The notes beneath the pieces were generated by a model. It saw only the letters and a program-made list of their open reading frames with translations. It was not told where the DNA came from and searched no databases. Of a DNA stretch of 64,000 nt, positions 35,660-45,117 are shown one piece after another; the first letter of the stretch is position 1; every line of letters starts with the position of its first letter. This DNA comes from Pseudomonas solani. GTDB lineage: Bacteria; Pseudomonadota; Gammaproteobacteria; Pseudomonadales; Pseudomonadaceae. A program made the translations under genes and the position numbers. The stretch is taken from assembly GCF_026072635.1 (NCBI RefSeq), contig NZ_AP023081.1, forward strand, positions 3,220,501 to 3,284,500, in the 5' to 3' direction.

Positions 35660-36079
35660 TTAAACGAGGCCGGCCAGGCGCAGCAGCCACCAGGCCAGCA
35701 CCGCCAGCTGCACGAAGAAGCCGGCGAAGCGCAGCCAGACGAACAGCGCGCTGGTGCTGATCAGGTGGATGACGCTTTGGAAGATGCGCGCACCCAGCAG
35801 CACCAGGGCCAGCGGGTCGGTGATGGCGGTTTGTGCGGTGGCCAGGGCGAACAGCAGCACCGCCGCCTGCATCGGCAGGTTTTCCAGGCAATTGGCGTGG
35901 GCGCGCACCAGGCGCTGGCCGAGTGCACCGGGCGTGTTGCTGCCATCGGGGGCGAAGGCGTTGACCTTCATCCGCCCGCCGAGCACCAGCAGGCCGCGCT
36001 GATTTACCAGTAAAAAGACCAGCAGAAGGCTCCAGGCGACCAGGCCGAGCAACGCTATGGCAGTGGGGGATTGCGACAT
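35660..36079 (-). CDS. MAPEG family membrane protein
   Basis: A 139-residue protein with four hydrophobic helices and the MAPEG pattern: GGRMKVNAFAPDG, then GQRLVRAHANCLENLPMQAAVLL with the conserved E-N-P, and RIFQSVIHLISTSALFVWLRF. MAPEG proteins include glutathione-dependent detoxifying enzymes of membranes; bacterial members are mostly uncharacterised. Confidence 0.88.
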   Translation of the reverse strand: MSQSPTAIALLGLVAWSLLLVFLLVNQRGLLVLGGRMKVNAFAPDGSNTPGALGQRLVRAHANCLENLPMQAAVLLFALATAQTAITDPLALVLLGARIFQSVIHLISTSALFVWLRFAGFFVQLAVLAWWLLRLAGLV

Positions 36080-36190
36080 GGGAAAGGCTCCTCGAATTGT
36101 TGTTGTGGGATGACGCGCGGCGAATATAGAGCAAAAGCTCTAAATCTGCGAAGCCAACCAACAATGGGGAGGAATACCGGGAGGGCAGTC

Positions 36191-37084
36191 TCAGCGGCGG
36201 GCGGCCTGGACCACCTCGATGGGGTCGGCGTGCACCAGCACCTCGGCCCGTGGGTAGGCCGCGATGATCGCCTGTTCCACCCGCTCGCACAGCGCATGGG
36301 CCTGGGACAGCGGCAGCTCGCCCGGCAGCTCCAGGTGCAGTTGCACATACCAGTGGCTGCCGGAAATGCGCGTGCGCAGGTCGTGGGCGCCCAGCACGCC
36401 GGGCACCGCGCAGGCAAGCTGGTGCATGCGCTCGCCCACTTCTGCGGAGACTTCCTCGTCCATCAGCACTGCCACCGATTCCCGGGCGATGCTGATGGCG
36501 CTCCAGAGGATGTAGGCGGCAATGCCCAGGCCGAAGAGGCCGTCCACCCGGTCCCAGCCCTGGCTGGCCAGCGCCAGGGCGATGAGGATGCTGGTGTTGA
36601 GCAGCAGGTCCGAGCGGTAGTGCAGGGAATCGGCCCGCACCGCGGTGGAGTGGGTGACCTGCACCACATGGCGCTGGAAGGCCAGCAGGGCGAGGGTCAG
36701 CACCAGGGACAGCACCATCACCGCCATGCCCAGGCCCTGGCTGCCCAAGGGCTCCGGCTGGCGCAGGTGCTCGACCGCCTGCACGCCCACCAGCACGGCG
36801 CTGGCGGCGATGAACATGGCCTGGGCCAGCCCGGCGAGGGATTCCGCCTTGCCGTGGCCGAAGCGGTGGTCATCGTCCGCCGGCTTCAGGGCGAAACGCA
36901 CGGCCAGCAGGTTGAGCAGGGAGGCGGCGCTGTCCAGCAGCGAGTCGGTCAGGCCCGCCAGCAGGCTGACCGAGCCGCTCAGCCACCAGGCGACTGCCTT
37001 GGCCAGCACCAGGGTCAGGGCGACACTCAGCGAGGCGCTGGTGGCCAGGCGTAACAGGCGTGCGTGCTGCGCTGAAGTGCTCAT
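36191..37084 (-). CDS. Cation diffusion facilitator (FieF/YiiP-like)
   Basis: A 297-residue CDF exporter with six membrane helices. Metal-site motifs resemble FieF: TDSLLDSAASLLNLLA in helix 2 and HYRSDLLLNTSI in helix 5, with DHRFGHGKAE between, and a C-terminal cytosolic domain (HDLRTRISGSHWYVQLHLELP). Likely exports zinc or iron; the metal cannot be fixed from sequence. Start at 37084 shares ATGA with the stop of the upstream DinB-type gene. Confidence 0.9.
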   Translation of the reverse strand: MSTSAQHARLLRLATSASLSVALTLVLAKAVAWWLSGSVSLLAGLTDSLLDSAASLLNLLAVRFALKPADDDHRFGHGKAESLAGLAQAMFIAASAVLVGVQAVEHLRQPEPLGSQGLGMAVMVLSLVLTLALLAFQRHVVQVTHSTAVRADSLHYRSDLLLNTSILIALALASQGWDRVDGLFGLGIAAYILWSAISIARESVAVLMDEEVSAEVGERMHQLACAVPGVLGAHDLRTRISGSHWYVQLHLELPGELPLSQAHALCERVEQAIIAAYPRAEVLVHADPIEVVQAARR

Positions 37085-37584
37085 GAACGGCTGGGCTGGT
37101 AGTAGATGAAATCCAGCGGCGGGCTTTCCAGGCCCATCGCCGTCATCGCCGCGGTCACCTGGCCCCGGTGGTGGGTGCCGTGGTTCACCAGGTGGGTGAT
37201 GATTTCCGCATGGGGGCGGCGGAAGGGCTCGCCCTTCATGTTCTGGTACTCCAGCGGGGCGGTCAGGGCAGCGTCGTCCTGCCCGGCCAGCCAGGCGCGC
37301 CACAGGCCGATGCCTTCGGCCAGCACTGCGGCCAGGGCAGCGCGGTCCGGCGCGGCCTCTGCGTCCAGCCGCTCGAAGGGGCGGGGCAGGTGCAGCAGGC
37401 GGGAGAACCAGATGCGGTCCACCACGGCCAGGTGGTTCAGGGTGCCGTGGATGGAGCCGAAGAACAGGCCGCGATCGGCCCGGTAGCGGGTTTCGTCGAG
37501 GGGCGCGAGGCTCGCCAGCAATTGCCGGTAGGCCCAGCCGTGGTAGGCCAGGAGTCTGTCGAAATGGCCGGCGAGCGCACGCAT
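37081..37584 (-). CDS. DinB family protein
   Basis: A 167-residue four-helix-bundle protein of the DinB/YfiT metal-binding group. The three metal histidines are likely in GTLNHLAVVDRIWFSRL and VNHGTHHRGQVTAAM. Members include thiol-dependent transferases, and many are uncharacterised. It is coupled to the CDF transporter gene by an ATGA overlap and to the upstream lipoprotein gene by TGATG. Confidence 0.86.
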   Translation of the reverse strand: MRALAGHFDRLLAYHGWAYRQLLASLAPLDETRYRADRGLFFGSIHGTLNHLAVVDRIWFSRLLHLPRPFERLDAEAAPDRAALAAVLAEGIGLWRAWLAGQDDAALTAPLEYQNMKGEPFRRPHAEIITHLVNHGTHHRGQVTAAMTAMGLESPPLDFIYYQPSRS

Positions 37585-38003
37585 CAGGCGGCCGGTTTCA
37601 GGCCATAGGCGGCCAGTTGCTCGAGGCTGCCGCTGTGCTGGATCAGGCGCGGGTCGTCCAGCGGCAGGTTGCGGCCGGTTTCACGCTCGATGATCGCCTT
37701 GAGGCGGGCGTTGTCGATCTTGCCGTCGGTGCCGATGGCGTCTTTCAGCAGCGCCGGGTCGACCTGGGCGGTCTCGTTGTCCGGCAGGTAGATGGCACCG
37801 GTGGCGAAGTCGACGCCGAAGGCGATCAGGCCGGGGATCACATAGAAGAGGATGCCGACGGCGTTGAGGGCGGCGACCACGGGGTCGATCTTGCCTTCGA
37901 TCTGGCCACGGCGGTCAGGGAAGAACAGCGTGCCGCAAGCGGTCAGCTGGGTCAGCAGGGCGGCGGCGACGGCGCCACCGATCAAACGGGAAGACATGCG
38001 CAT
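37584..38003 (-). CDS. Conserved lipoprotein
   Basis: A 139-residue lipoprotein, start at 38003 (or 37997), lipobox LLTQLTAC. The body has one hydrophobic stretch (VVAALNAVGILFYVIPGLIAFGVDFATGAIYLP split by a Pro) and an acidic C-terminal half. Homologues in pseudomonads are sometimes mislabelled polyribonucleotide nucleotidyltransferase; nothing here supports that enzyme. Its stop overlaps the DinB gene start (TGATG). Confidence 0.75.
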   Translation of the reverse strand: MRMSSRLIGGAVAAALLTQLTACGTLFFPDRRGQIEGKIDPVVAALNAVGILFYVIPGLIAFGVDFATGAIYLPDNETAQVDPALLKDAIGTDGKIDNARLKAIIERETGRNLPLDDPRLIQHSGSLEQLAAYGLKPAA

Positions 38004-38132
38004 ATGCGGCTCCAGGCGAGAAAATGGCGTCACTATACCAAGGCGTTCATTGCAAAACGCACGGCAGTGTTGAGACCACACGAAAGGGCTGGCAGTTCGC
38101 CGCTATAATCGCCACCCCGCGTTGGAGCCCCC

Positions 38133-40664
38133 ATGAATCCGCTACCCATCGATGCCGTCCTGCCCGCCCTGCGCGAGGCCCTTGCGCAGCGCCATGAAGC
38201 GGTGCTCGAAGCGCCCCCCGGCGCCGGCAAGACCACCCGCGTGCCCCTGGCGCTGCTGGGCGAACCCTGGCTCGCCGGGCAGTCCATCCTCATGCTCGAA
38301 CCCCGCCGCCTGGCTGCCCGGGCCGCCGCCGAGCGCCTGGCCGACGAGCTGGGCGAGAAGGTCGGCGAGACCGTGGGCTACCGCATCCGCCTGGAGTCGA
38401 AGGTCGGCCCGCGCACGCGCATCGAAGTGGTCACCGAAGGCATCCTCGCCCGCCGCCTGCAGGACGACCCGGCGCTGGAAGGCGTCGGCCTGGTGATCTT
38501 CGACGAATTCCATGAGCGCAGCCTCGACGCCGACCTGGCCCTGGCGCTGACCCTCAACGGCCGCGCGCTGCTGCGTGACGAGCCGCCGCTGAAGGTGCTG
38601 CTGATGTCCGCCACCCTGGAGGGCGAGCGCCTTTCCAGCCTGCTGGACGCGGCGCCCGTGGTGCGCAGCGAGGGGCGCATGTTCCCTGTGGATATCTACT
38701 GGGGGCGGCCCTTCCAGGCTGGCGAATACATCGAGCCGCGGGTGCTGCAGACGGTGCTCCTGGCCCTGGCCGACCAGCCGGGTAGCATCCTCGTGTTCCT
38801 CCCCGGCCAGGCCGAGATCCGCCGCGTCGCCGAGCAGCTCGGCGAACAGCTGCAGGGGCGCAGCGACGTCCTGCTCTGCCCGCTGCACGGCGAGCTCGAC
38901 CTGGCCGCCCAGCGCGCCGCCATCGAGCCCGCGCCGGCCGGCACGCGCAAGGTGGTGCTGGCCACCAATATTGCCGAAACCAGCCTGACCATCGACGGCG
39001 TGCGCGTGGTGGTGGACGCCGGCCTGGAGCGGGTGCCCTGTTTCGACCCGGCCAGCGGCATGACCCGCCTCGACACCCAGCGCATCTCCCGCGCCTCCGC
39101 CATCCAGCGTGCCGGCCGCGCCGGGCGCCTGGAGCCGGGCGCCTGCTACCGCCTCTGGTCCGAGGCCCAGCACCAGCAGCTGGCTGCCCACGGCAGTGCT
39201 GAAATCCTCCAGGCCGACCTCGCCGGCCTGGCCCTGCAACTGGCGCGCTGGGGCGTGGAGCCCGGCGAACTGGCCTGGCTCGACCCGCCGCCCGCCGCCG
39301 CCCACGGCCAGGCCCGTGACCTGCTGCGCCGCCTGGGCGCCCTGGCCCCGCGCGAAAGCGGCGGCCTGACGCTCACCACTCACGGCCAGGCCATGGCCGA
39401 GCTGCCGGCGCACCCGCGCATCGCCCACCTGTTGCTGCGCGGGCAGGCGCTGGGGCTCGGCAGCCTGGCTTGCGACCTCGCTGCGCTGCTCGGCGAGCGC
39501 GACATCCTCCGGGGTGGCGGCGCCGACCTGCACAGCCGCATCGCCGTGCTCGCCGGCGAGGCGGGTGCCGCCCGTGGCGCCAAGGGCGGCGTGCAGCGTG
39601 CCCGCCAGCTGGCGCGGCAGTTCCGCTCCTACCTGCGTGGCGCCGCCAGCGAAGCCGTGGCCGACCCGGACCACCCGCGCTGGCTCGGCTGCCTGCTGGC
39701 CTTCGCCTACCCCGACCGCATCGCCCAGCAACGCCGCCCCGGGGGCGCCGAATACCGCCTGGCCAACGGCCGTGCCGCGCTGTTCGCCGAACCCGATGCG
39801 CTGATGAAGGAGCCCTGGCTGGTGATCGCCGACCTCGGCAGCCGCCAGGGCCAGCGCGAGGAGCGCATCTACCTCGCCACCGACCTCGACCCGACGCTGT
39901 TCGAAGGCCCCCTCGCCGAACAGGTCAGCGCCCAGGAGCTGTTGGACTGGGACGAGCGCGAAGGTGTGCTGCGGGCCGAACGCCAGCGGCGCATCGGCGA
40001 GCTGGTGCTGGACCGCGAACCCCTGGCCAGCCTGGACGAAGCCGCGCGCACCCGCGCCCTGGTGGGGCTGGTGCGGCGCAAGGGCCTGGAGCTGTTGAAC
40101 TGGACGCCGGACCTGCGCCAGTGGCAGGCCCGCGTGGCGCTGCTGCGGCGCCTCGACCTGGCCCGACAGGGCAGCAGCGATTGGCCGGACCTCTCCGATG
40201 CCGCGCTGCTCGATTCCCTGGAGGACTGGCTCGCGCCCTGGCTGGGCAAGGTCAGCCGTCTCAGCCATTTCTCCGCCCTGGAGCTGCCGGGCATCCTCGC
40301 CGGCCTGCTGCCCTGGCCGCTGCCCCAGCGCCTCGACGAGCTGGCGCCGCGCGCGATCACCGTGCCGTCGGGCTCGGCCATCCGCCTCGACTACAGCGAA
40401 GACACGCCCGTGCTGGCGGTGCGCCTGCAGGAGCTGTTCGGCCTGGCCGACACGCCGCGCATCGCCGAGGGCCGCCAGGTGGTCAAGCTGCACCTGCTGT
40501 CCCCCGCGCGCCGGCCCGTGCAGGTCACCCAGGACCTGGCCAGCTTCTGGGCCAACACCTATATCGAGGTGAAGAAGGACCTCAAGGGCCGCTACCCAAA
40601 GCACTACTGGCCGGACGACCCGCTGATCGCCGAGCCCACCGCCCGGGCCAAGCCGCGCAAGTGA
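38133..40664 (+). CDS. hrpB: ATP-dependent helicase HrpB
   Basis: An 843-residue DExH-box helicase. In order: P-loop APPGAGKTTRVPLALL, DExH box IFDEFHERSLDADLALAL, SATLEGERL, a second RecA domain with TNIAETSLTIDGVRVVVD and QRAGRAGRLEPGACYRLW, then the helicase-associated and HrpB C-terminal domains. The role is poorly defined; in E. coli it is not essential. The start at 38133 fits length and the MNPLPIDAVLPALREAL opening. Confidence 0.95.
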   Translation: MNPLPIDAVLPALREALAQRHEAVLEAPPGAGKTTRVPLALLGEPWLAGQSILMLEPRRLAARAAAERLADELGEKVGETVGYRIRLESKVGPRTRIEVVTEGILARRLQDDPALEGVGLVIFDEFHERSLDADLALALTLNGRALLRDEPPLKVLLMSATLEGERLSSLLDAAPVVRSEGRMFPVDIYWGRPFQAGEYIEPRVLQTVLLALADQPGSILVFLPGQAEIRRVAEQLGEQLQGRSDVLLCPLHGELDLAAQRAAIEPAPAGTRKVVLATNIAETSLTIDGVRVVVDAGLERVPCFDPASGMTRLDTQRISRASAIQRAGRAGRLEPGACYRLWSEAQHQQLAAHGSAEILQADLAGLALQLARWGVEPGELAWLDPPPAAAHGQARDLLRRLGALAPRESGGLTLTTHGQAMAELPAHPRIAHLLLRGQALGLGSLACDLAALLGERDILRGGGADLHSRIAVLAGEAGAARGAKGGVQRARQLARQFRSYLRGAASEAVADPDHPRWLGCLLAFAYPDRIAQQRRPGGAEYRLANGRAALFAEPDALMKEPWLVIADLGSRQGQREERIYLATDLDPTLFEGPLAEQVSAQELLDWDEREGVLRAERQRRIGELVLDREPLASLDEAARTRALVGLVRRKGLELLNWTPDLRQWQARVALLRRLDLARQGSSDWPDLSDAALLDSLEDWLAPWLGKVSRLSHFSALELPGILAGLLPWPLPQRLDELAPRAITVPSGSAIRLDYSEDTPVLAVRLQELFGLADTPRIAEGRQVVKLHLLSPARRPVQVTQDLASFWANTYIEVKKDLKGRYPKHYWPDDPLIAEPTARAKPRK

Positions 40665-40673
40665 GGGGGCGGC

Positions 40674-41114
40674 TTACCAGCTGAGGAGGAACATCGCCTT
40701 GGCCAGGAAGATCACCCCCAGCATGTGCACCAGCACGCTGATGTGGATGCGCCGCGAACGCTGCGGCGTCATCTGCCCACGGCGCATCAGCACCACCACC
40801 AGCAGGAAGTGCCCGAGGATGCTCAGCGCCAGGATGATCTTCAGCGTCAGCAAGGTGCCGAAGCTGCTGGACAGCGGTGCATGCAGCGCCGCGCGATAGT
40901 GCATGGCCAGCCCCAGCCCGGCACCGAACAGTGCCAGCACCACCCAGTGCATCACCTTGCGTGCGCGTTGCCCCAGGGCCTTGGAGAAGCGCTCGCGGGG
41001 TTCCTGCTCCAGCACCGGGGTGGCACGGCTGAGAATCATCACCTCGAAGAACACCCCGCCGATGAAAAAGGCAGCGGCGGTCAGGTGGATGAACTTGAGC
41101 AGCAGGTAATGCAT
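40674..41114 (-). CDS. CopD-like membrane protein
   Basis: A 146-residue protein with four hydrophobic helices and histidines in helical positions (LLLKFIHLTAAAFFIGGVFFE, VMHWVVLALFGAG, IHISVLVHMLGVIFLAKAMF). Resembles the short CopD/DUF2269-type family; could bind haem or copper, but that is inference. Convergent with hrpB, 9 bases between stops. Confidence 0.75.
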   Translation of the reverse strand: MHYLLLKFIHLTAAAFFIGGVFFEVMILSRATPVLEQEPRERFSKALGQRARKVMHWVVLALFGAGLGLAMHYRAALHAPLSSSFGTLLTLKIILALSILGHFLLVVVLMRRGQMTPQRSRRIHISVLVHMLGVIFLAKAMFLLSW

Positions 41115-41251
41115 GGCGGGCTCCCGAACGGCGGATGGCGGCGGGCACTAAGCCCGTTGCCGATCATGCCGCGTACCGCCAAGCGCGCCCTGACCTGGGT
41201 CAGCTGTGGGTGAGGCGGCGAGGCGTCCATCGGTGCAGCGTGCGCCCGGTT

Positions 41252-42499
41252 TCAATGCACCGGCGGCAGCAGAAAGCGTGCGATCAGGGGCAGGTGGTCG
41301 GAGATGCGCAGGGTATCGAGCTGGCGCACGCGTGCGTCGATGCGGGTCAGGCGGGGGCTGTGGAACACATAGTCGACGGTGCGGTCCGGCCCCGTCACGC
41401 GCGGGTCGTTGGGGAACTGGGTGAACCAGCGTTGGCGCTCGGCGCCGTCGGTTTCCTCGGCGGCGGGCACCCTCGGGTAGGCCTTCAGCGCGTCCAGCTC
41501 GCTGTCCGGGGCGAAGCGGCTGCGCTGCACGGCGTCCAGGCGTAGGTACTGGCCGGGCGGCAACTGGTTGAAGTCGCCACCCAGCACCCAGGGCGTGCGG
41601 TCGCGTTCCAGTTCGTCGAGCAGGCTGCGGGTCATCGCCAACTGGCGTTGTGCGGTGTCCTGGCCTGGCACCCAGGGATCCAGGTGGGTGTTGATCGCCG
41701 CTAGGCGCCCGCCCTCGCGCACCGGCAGGTAGCTCACCAGCAGCGCCGGCTTGCGTTCGAAGGGGCGCTGCAGCAGGTCGCCTTCGGCGAGGGGCAATTG
41801 CAGGCGTTCGGCGCTGTCCATGCGCAGGCGGCTGAGGGTCGCCAGCTTCATGCCGACGCTGCCGAGGATGTGTGGCTGCGGCACGAAGGCGGCCTTCCGG
41901 TAGAAGGCCTGGGTGCTGCAGGGATAGACGTCGGCGAGGCGCTCGCGCAGCAGGGCCAGCTGGTCCTGGTAGTCGGTGGCGCGGGCGCCTTCGTCCAGCT
42001 CCTGGAGGAACACCAGGTCCGGTTGTTCGTCGCGCAGCACGCGCACCACCTCGTCCAGGCTGTAGGCCACGTCGGCGGCGGTCGGGCGTTCGTCCGGGCC
42101 TTCGCGGTCAGGCAGGTCGTAGTAGAAGACGTAGCGCTTGCCGGCCAGGTACTGCAGGTTCCAGGTCATCACCTTCAAGGCCTGGCCGGGCTGCAGCAGC
42201 GGCGCCTCGGTCACGCAGCTCACCCGTTCCTCCTCACGCGCGGCGGGGTGCCAGGTCAGGCTGTAGACCAGCGCAGCCAGGGCGACGGCGAGGATCAGCA
42301 GGCAAAGCAGGAGGCGGCGCAGTAAGGGGGCATCGGCTGGGAGCTGGGCTTGGCTGGAACCGGGAATTGCCGAGCATACCCGAGCAGGCGGCCTGGCCAA
42401 AACCCAGGGCCGAGCGAAGCGGTCAGGGCGCGTGAGCGACGCTATTCTTGTCTTGTCGCGATGGATCGCAGAGCAGTCCGGTAAAGCCGGTTTGCGCAT
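41252..42499 (-). CDS. Endonuclease/exonuclease/phosphatase family protein
   Basis: An EEP-fold metal enzyme with an N-terminal membrane helix (LLLCLLILAVALAALVYSL). Motifs: VMTWNLQYL, FLQELDEG, INTHLDPW, VLGGDFNQLPPG and the terminal SDHLPLIARF, giving a complete set of metal and catalytic residues. Substrate (nucleic acid, lipid or sugar phosphate) unknown. The start is uncertain: the upstream ATG at 42499 has its GAGG too close, and a TTG at 42400 is an alternative; the helix is preserved either way. Confidence 0.83.
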   Translation of the reverse strand: MRKPALPDCSAIHRDKTRIASLTRPDRFARPWVLARPPARVCSAIPGSSQAQLPADAPLLRRLLLCLLILAVALAALVYSLTWHPAAREEERVSCVTEAPLLQPGQALKVMTWNLQYLAGKRYVFYYDLPDREGPDERPTAADVAYSLDEVVRVLRDEQPDLVFLQELDEGARATDYQDQLALLRERLADVYPCSTQAFYRKAAFVPQPHILGSVGMKLATLSRLRMDSAERLQLPLAEGDLLQRPFERKPALLVSYLPVREGGRLAAINTHLDPWVPGQDTAQRQLAMTRSLLDELERDRTPWVLGGDFNQLPPGQYLRLDAVQRSRFAPDSELDALKAYPRVPAAEETDGAERQRWFTQFPNDPRVTGPDRTVDYVFHSPRLTRIDARVRQLDTLRISDHLPLIARFLLPPVH

Positions 42500-42583
42500 T
42501 CCTCGGGTTGCCCTACCATTCCCGGCCCCGTAGGCAAGGGTCTTGCAGGATCAACCCGACAGTCCCGACTTCCAGGAGCAGGC

Positions 42584-43387
42584 ATGCATCGCCAGATAGT
42601 GGTCAGTCCCGCCGAGCCGCCGGCCCTTCGCCGGGGTGGCCCGTGGCTGTTCGTGGTGCTGGGGTGGTTGCTCGGCGCCACGGCGGCGCTGGCCGAGGAG
42701 CGCGCGCCGTTGCGGGTGATGACCGATTATTGGCCGCCCTTCCGCATGGAAGGCGAGCGCGGTGCCCTGCATGGCCTGGACATCGACCTGCTGGCCGAAC
42801 TGGAGCGTCGCACCGGGCTGCGTTTCGACGTGCAGCGCGCGCCTTGGGCCCGTGGCCTGGCCGCCTTGCAGAGCGGCTCGGCGGACCTGATGACGGGCCT
42901 GGCGCGCACCCCCGAGCGGGAGCGCTACATCGACTACCTGCCCATCCCCTATTACGCCTGCGCGCCGCGCCTGTATGGCACGCCGGAGCTGGCGGCGAGC
43001 ATCACCCGCTACGAACAGCTGCGTGGCCCCACCATCGGCTACGTGCTGGAGTCGGTGTATTTCCAGCCCTTCGATTCCGATGCCGGCCTGCACAAATCCG
43101 GGGTCAACAACGAGCAGCAATTGCTGGAGATGCTCATGCGCGGGCGCCTGCAACTGGTGATCGGCACCGACTGCCAGGTGGACTACGAGCTGCGCGACCC
43201 GCGCCTGGCCGGGCGCATCGTCAAGACCGGCTACCAGCCGCAGACCCGCACCGAGCTGTTCATCGGCTTCACCCAGCAGCACCCGCTCACCGAGGAAAAG
43301 AAGCGGATCGCCACCGCCCTGCAGCAGATGCTCGACGAGGGTTGGGTGGCCGAGGCCGCCAAGCGCTACCAGCCCGCCACTCAGTGA
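42584..43387 (+). CDS. Extracellular solute-binding protein, family 3
   Basis: A 267-residue periplasmic protein with a signal sequence (WLFVVLGWLLGATAALAEE) and an SBP family 3 fold (LRVMTDYWPPFRME, LHGLDIDLLAELERRTG, ADLMTGLARTPERERY). No permease or ATPase is nearby, so the ligand and partner are unknown; such orphan proteins can feed receptors or distant transporters. AGGAG ribosome site before the ATG. Its stop overlaps that of the convergent VOC gene by seven bases. Confidence 0.85.
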   Translation: MHRQIVVSPAEPPALRRGGPWLFVVLGWLLGATAALAEERAPLRVMTDYWPPFRMEGERGALHGLDIDLLAELERRTGLRFDVQRAPWARGLAALQSGSADLMTGLARTPERERYIDYLPIPYYACAPRLYGTPELAASITRYEQLRGPTIGYVLESVYFQPFDSDAGLHKSGVNNEQQLLEMLMRGRLQLVIGTDCQVDYELRDPRLAGRIVKTGYQPQTRTELFIGFTQQHPLTEEKKRIATALQQMLDEGWVAEAAKRYQPATQ

Positions 43388-43812
43388 GCGTGGGGTTCGA
43401 CCACCAGTTCGTAGTCCAGGCTGGTGTCCCAGAACGCCGCCTCGATCTTGTGCCCGTCCGGGTCCCGCACGAAGCAGCCGAAGTAGGGCGCGCCATATTC
43501 CGCGCGGGGCCCCGGTTCGCCATCGGAACTGCCGCCGCCAGCCAGGGCCGCCTGGTAGAAGGCCTGCACCGCGTCCTTGTCCGCTGCGAAGAAACCGATG
43601 TGGGTGCCGTTGCCGGTACTGGCGGGCTTGCCGTCGATGGGCTTCTGCACCCAGAACTCCGGGTACTCGCGGCCATAGGCCACGGCGGCGGGGTGCTCCA
43701 GTACGCGGCGGCAGCCGAGGGTCGGCAGCACCTTGTCGTAGAAGGCGAGGGCGCGGTCGAAGTCGTTGGTGCCGAGCGAGATATGGGAAAGGATGCTGGG
43801 GTTTTCGGCCAT
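43381..43812 (-). CDS. VOC family (glyoxalase-like) protein
   Basis: A 143-residue single-domain vicinal oxygen chelate protein: ILSHISLGTNDFDRALAFYD, GTHIGFFAADKDAVQAFY, AYFGCFVRDPDGHKIEAAFW. Start at 43812 (MAENPSILSH). Substrate unknown. It ends within the last codons of the convergent solute-binding protein gene. Confidence 0.86.
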   Translation of the reverse strand: MAENPSILSHISLGTNDFDRALAFYDKVLPTLGCRRVLEHPAAVAYGREYPEFWVQKPIDGKPASTGNGTHIGFFAADKDAVQAFYQAALAGGGSSDGEPGPRAEYGAPYFGCFVRDPDGHKIEAAFWDTSLDYELVVEPHAH

Positions 43813-43858
43813 GGAATGAATCTCCCTGTGCGATGGCCCCGACAAGACTAGCCGGCTT

Positions 43859-44533
43859 TCAGTGTTCCGCTGCCGGCTCCCCCAGCAGGCTGAACAGGCG
43901 GAAGATCAGCACGCTGGTGAACAGTTGCAGGAAGCCATCCAGGCAGTCGACGAAGATGCTGGCGATGGTGTCCGGGCGTTCGCCCAGCTCGCCATAGGCC
44001 CACCACTCGAAGAGCCACACCGGCCCCATCGCCAGGAGGATGCAGCAGAGGATGGTGAGGAAGTGCCCGTCGCTCATGCGGAAGCTCTGCTTCATGGCGT
44101 CCATCGGCGACATGCCGTCCAGCACCAGCAGGTACTCGGCGAACGCCAGCCGGCTCATGACCCACAGCCCCGGCAGGATCAGCAGCGAGGCGCCGAGCAT
44201 GATCAGCAGCGTGCTGAAGGCCGCCAGCACCGCGAAGGACGGCCAGCGCAGCAGCGCCAGGCCCCATATCTGTTTCTTCTTCAGGCTCACCCGGCTGCTG
44301 CGGCTGTCGAGGAAAACGATCAGCGCGCCGGTGTAGAGGGGGTAGAACACCAGGCGGATGAGCAGGTCGGAAGCCGCCGAAGGCGTCTCGCCCAGCCAGG
44401 CGGAAGCCAGTTGCAGGGCCAGTGCCTCCAGCAAGATCACCGGCAGGCAGAGCGAGGCGATCATGCCGAAGTGACGGCTGAAGAAATACCAGGAGTCGCG
44501 CAGCAGCAGCAGGGGGTTCATCGACGGCGCCAT
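43859..44533 (-). CDS. YciC-family-like inner membrane protein
   Basis: A 224-residue protein with about six hydrophobic helices and the segment SLLILPGLWVMSRLAFAEYLLVLDGMSPMDAMKQSFRMS (positions about 116-154, here quoted in part: LPGLWVMSRLAF and GMSPMDAMKQS), which is the YciC/DUF975-like signature. Function unknown. Start is 44533 (MAPSMNPLL) or 44521; no strong ribosome site distinguishes them. Confidence 0.75.
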   Translation of the reverse strand: MAPSMNPLLLLRDSWYFFSRHFGMIASLCLPVILLEALALQLASAWLGETPSAASDLLIRLVFYPLYTGALIVFLDSRSSRVSLKKKQIWGLALLRWPSFAVLAAFSTLLIMLGASLLILPGLWVMSRLAFAEYLLVLDGMSPMDAMKQSFRMSDGHFLTILCCILLAMGPVWLFEWWAYGELGERPDTIASIFVDCLDGFLQLFTSVLIFRLFSLLGEPAAEH

Positions 44534-44598
44534 AGGAATGCAGGGCAATGAGGCAACTCTAGTCGATGCCTCGCACCATCTCCAAGGCGCCGCACGCG

Positions 44599-45117
44599 CT
44601 AGAGGGCGGCCTGCGTCGATCCGCCTCGCCACCTGAGGCGCGCCAGCCAGAGCGCCGCCCCCAGCAGGCTGAGCTCCAGCAGGAACGACCAATGCAGGAT
44701 GAAGTTCAGCCACCAGGGCTGGTAGCGCGGCGTCACGGTGGCCAGGGAGAAGGCCTGGTCGACCCAGGGCGCCAGCCACCAGATATCGCCCACCACGCTG
44801 TCCAGCAGCAGGTGCACGCAACCGTTGAGCGTGAACAGCACGAGCAGCGTCGGCACCCACGTTTGCTGCGCCAGCCGCTGCCAGGCGAGGGCCAGCGCCA
44901 GGGCGCCGAACCACACCACAGGCCAGTGGCTCCAGTAGCTGTGGTGGTGATGCTGGCGGCCATCCACCAGGTGGAAATAGAGCATGTCCAGGTCCGGGGC
45001 GAAGGCCCCGAGCAGCGCCACCGCCAGCCACAGGCGCGGGCTGCAGGCGGCGGGGCGGAAGCGACGTTCCAGCAGGGCGCCGATCAGGTAGCCCGTGGGC
45101 AGGTGGGCGACGATCAC
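44599..45117 (-). CDS. Metal-dependent hydrolase-like membrane protein (YdjM/DUF457 type)
   Basis: A 172-residue integral membrane protein with N-terminal histidine and GAFAPDLDMLYFHLVDG, then HHHHSYWSHW and LNGCVHLLLDSVVGDIWW, a histidine and aspartate pattern of the LexA-regulated YdjM-type membrane hydrolases. The reaction is unknown. Its ATG overlaps the stop of the isochorismatase-like gene upstream (ATGA), so the two are translationally coupled. Confidence 0.78.
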   Translation of the reverse strand: MIVAHLPTGYLIGALLERRFRPAACSPRLWLAVALLGAFAPDLDMLYFHLVDGRQHHHHSYWSHWPVVWFGALALALAWQRLAQQTWVPTLLVLFTLNGCVHLLLDSVVGDIWWLAPWVDQAFSLATVTPRYQPWWLNFILHWSFLLELSLLGAALWLARLRWRGGSTQAAL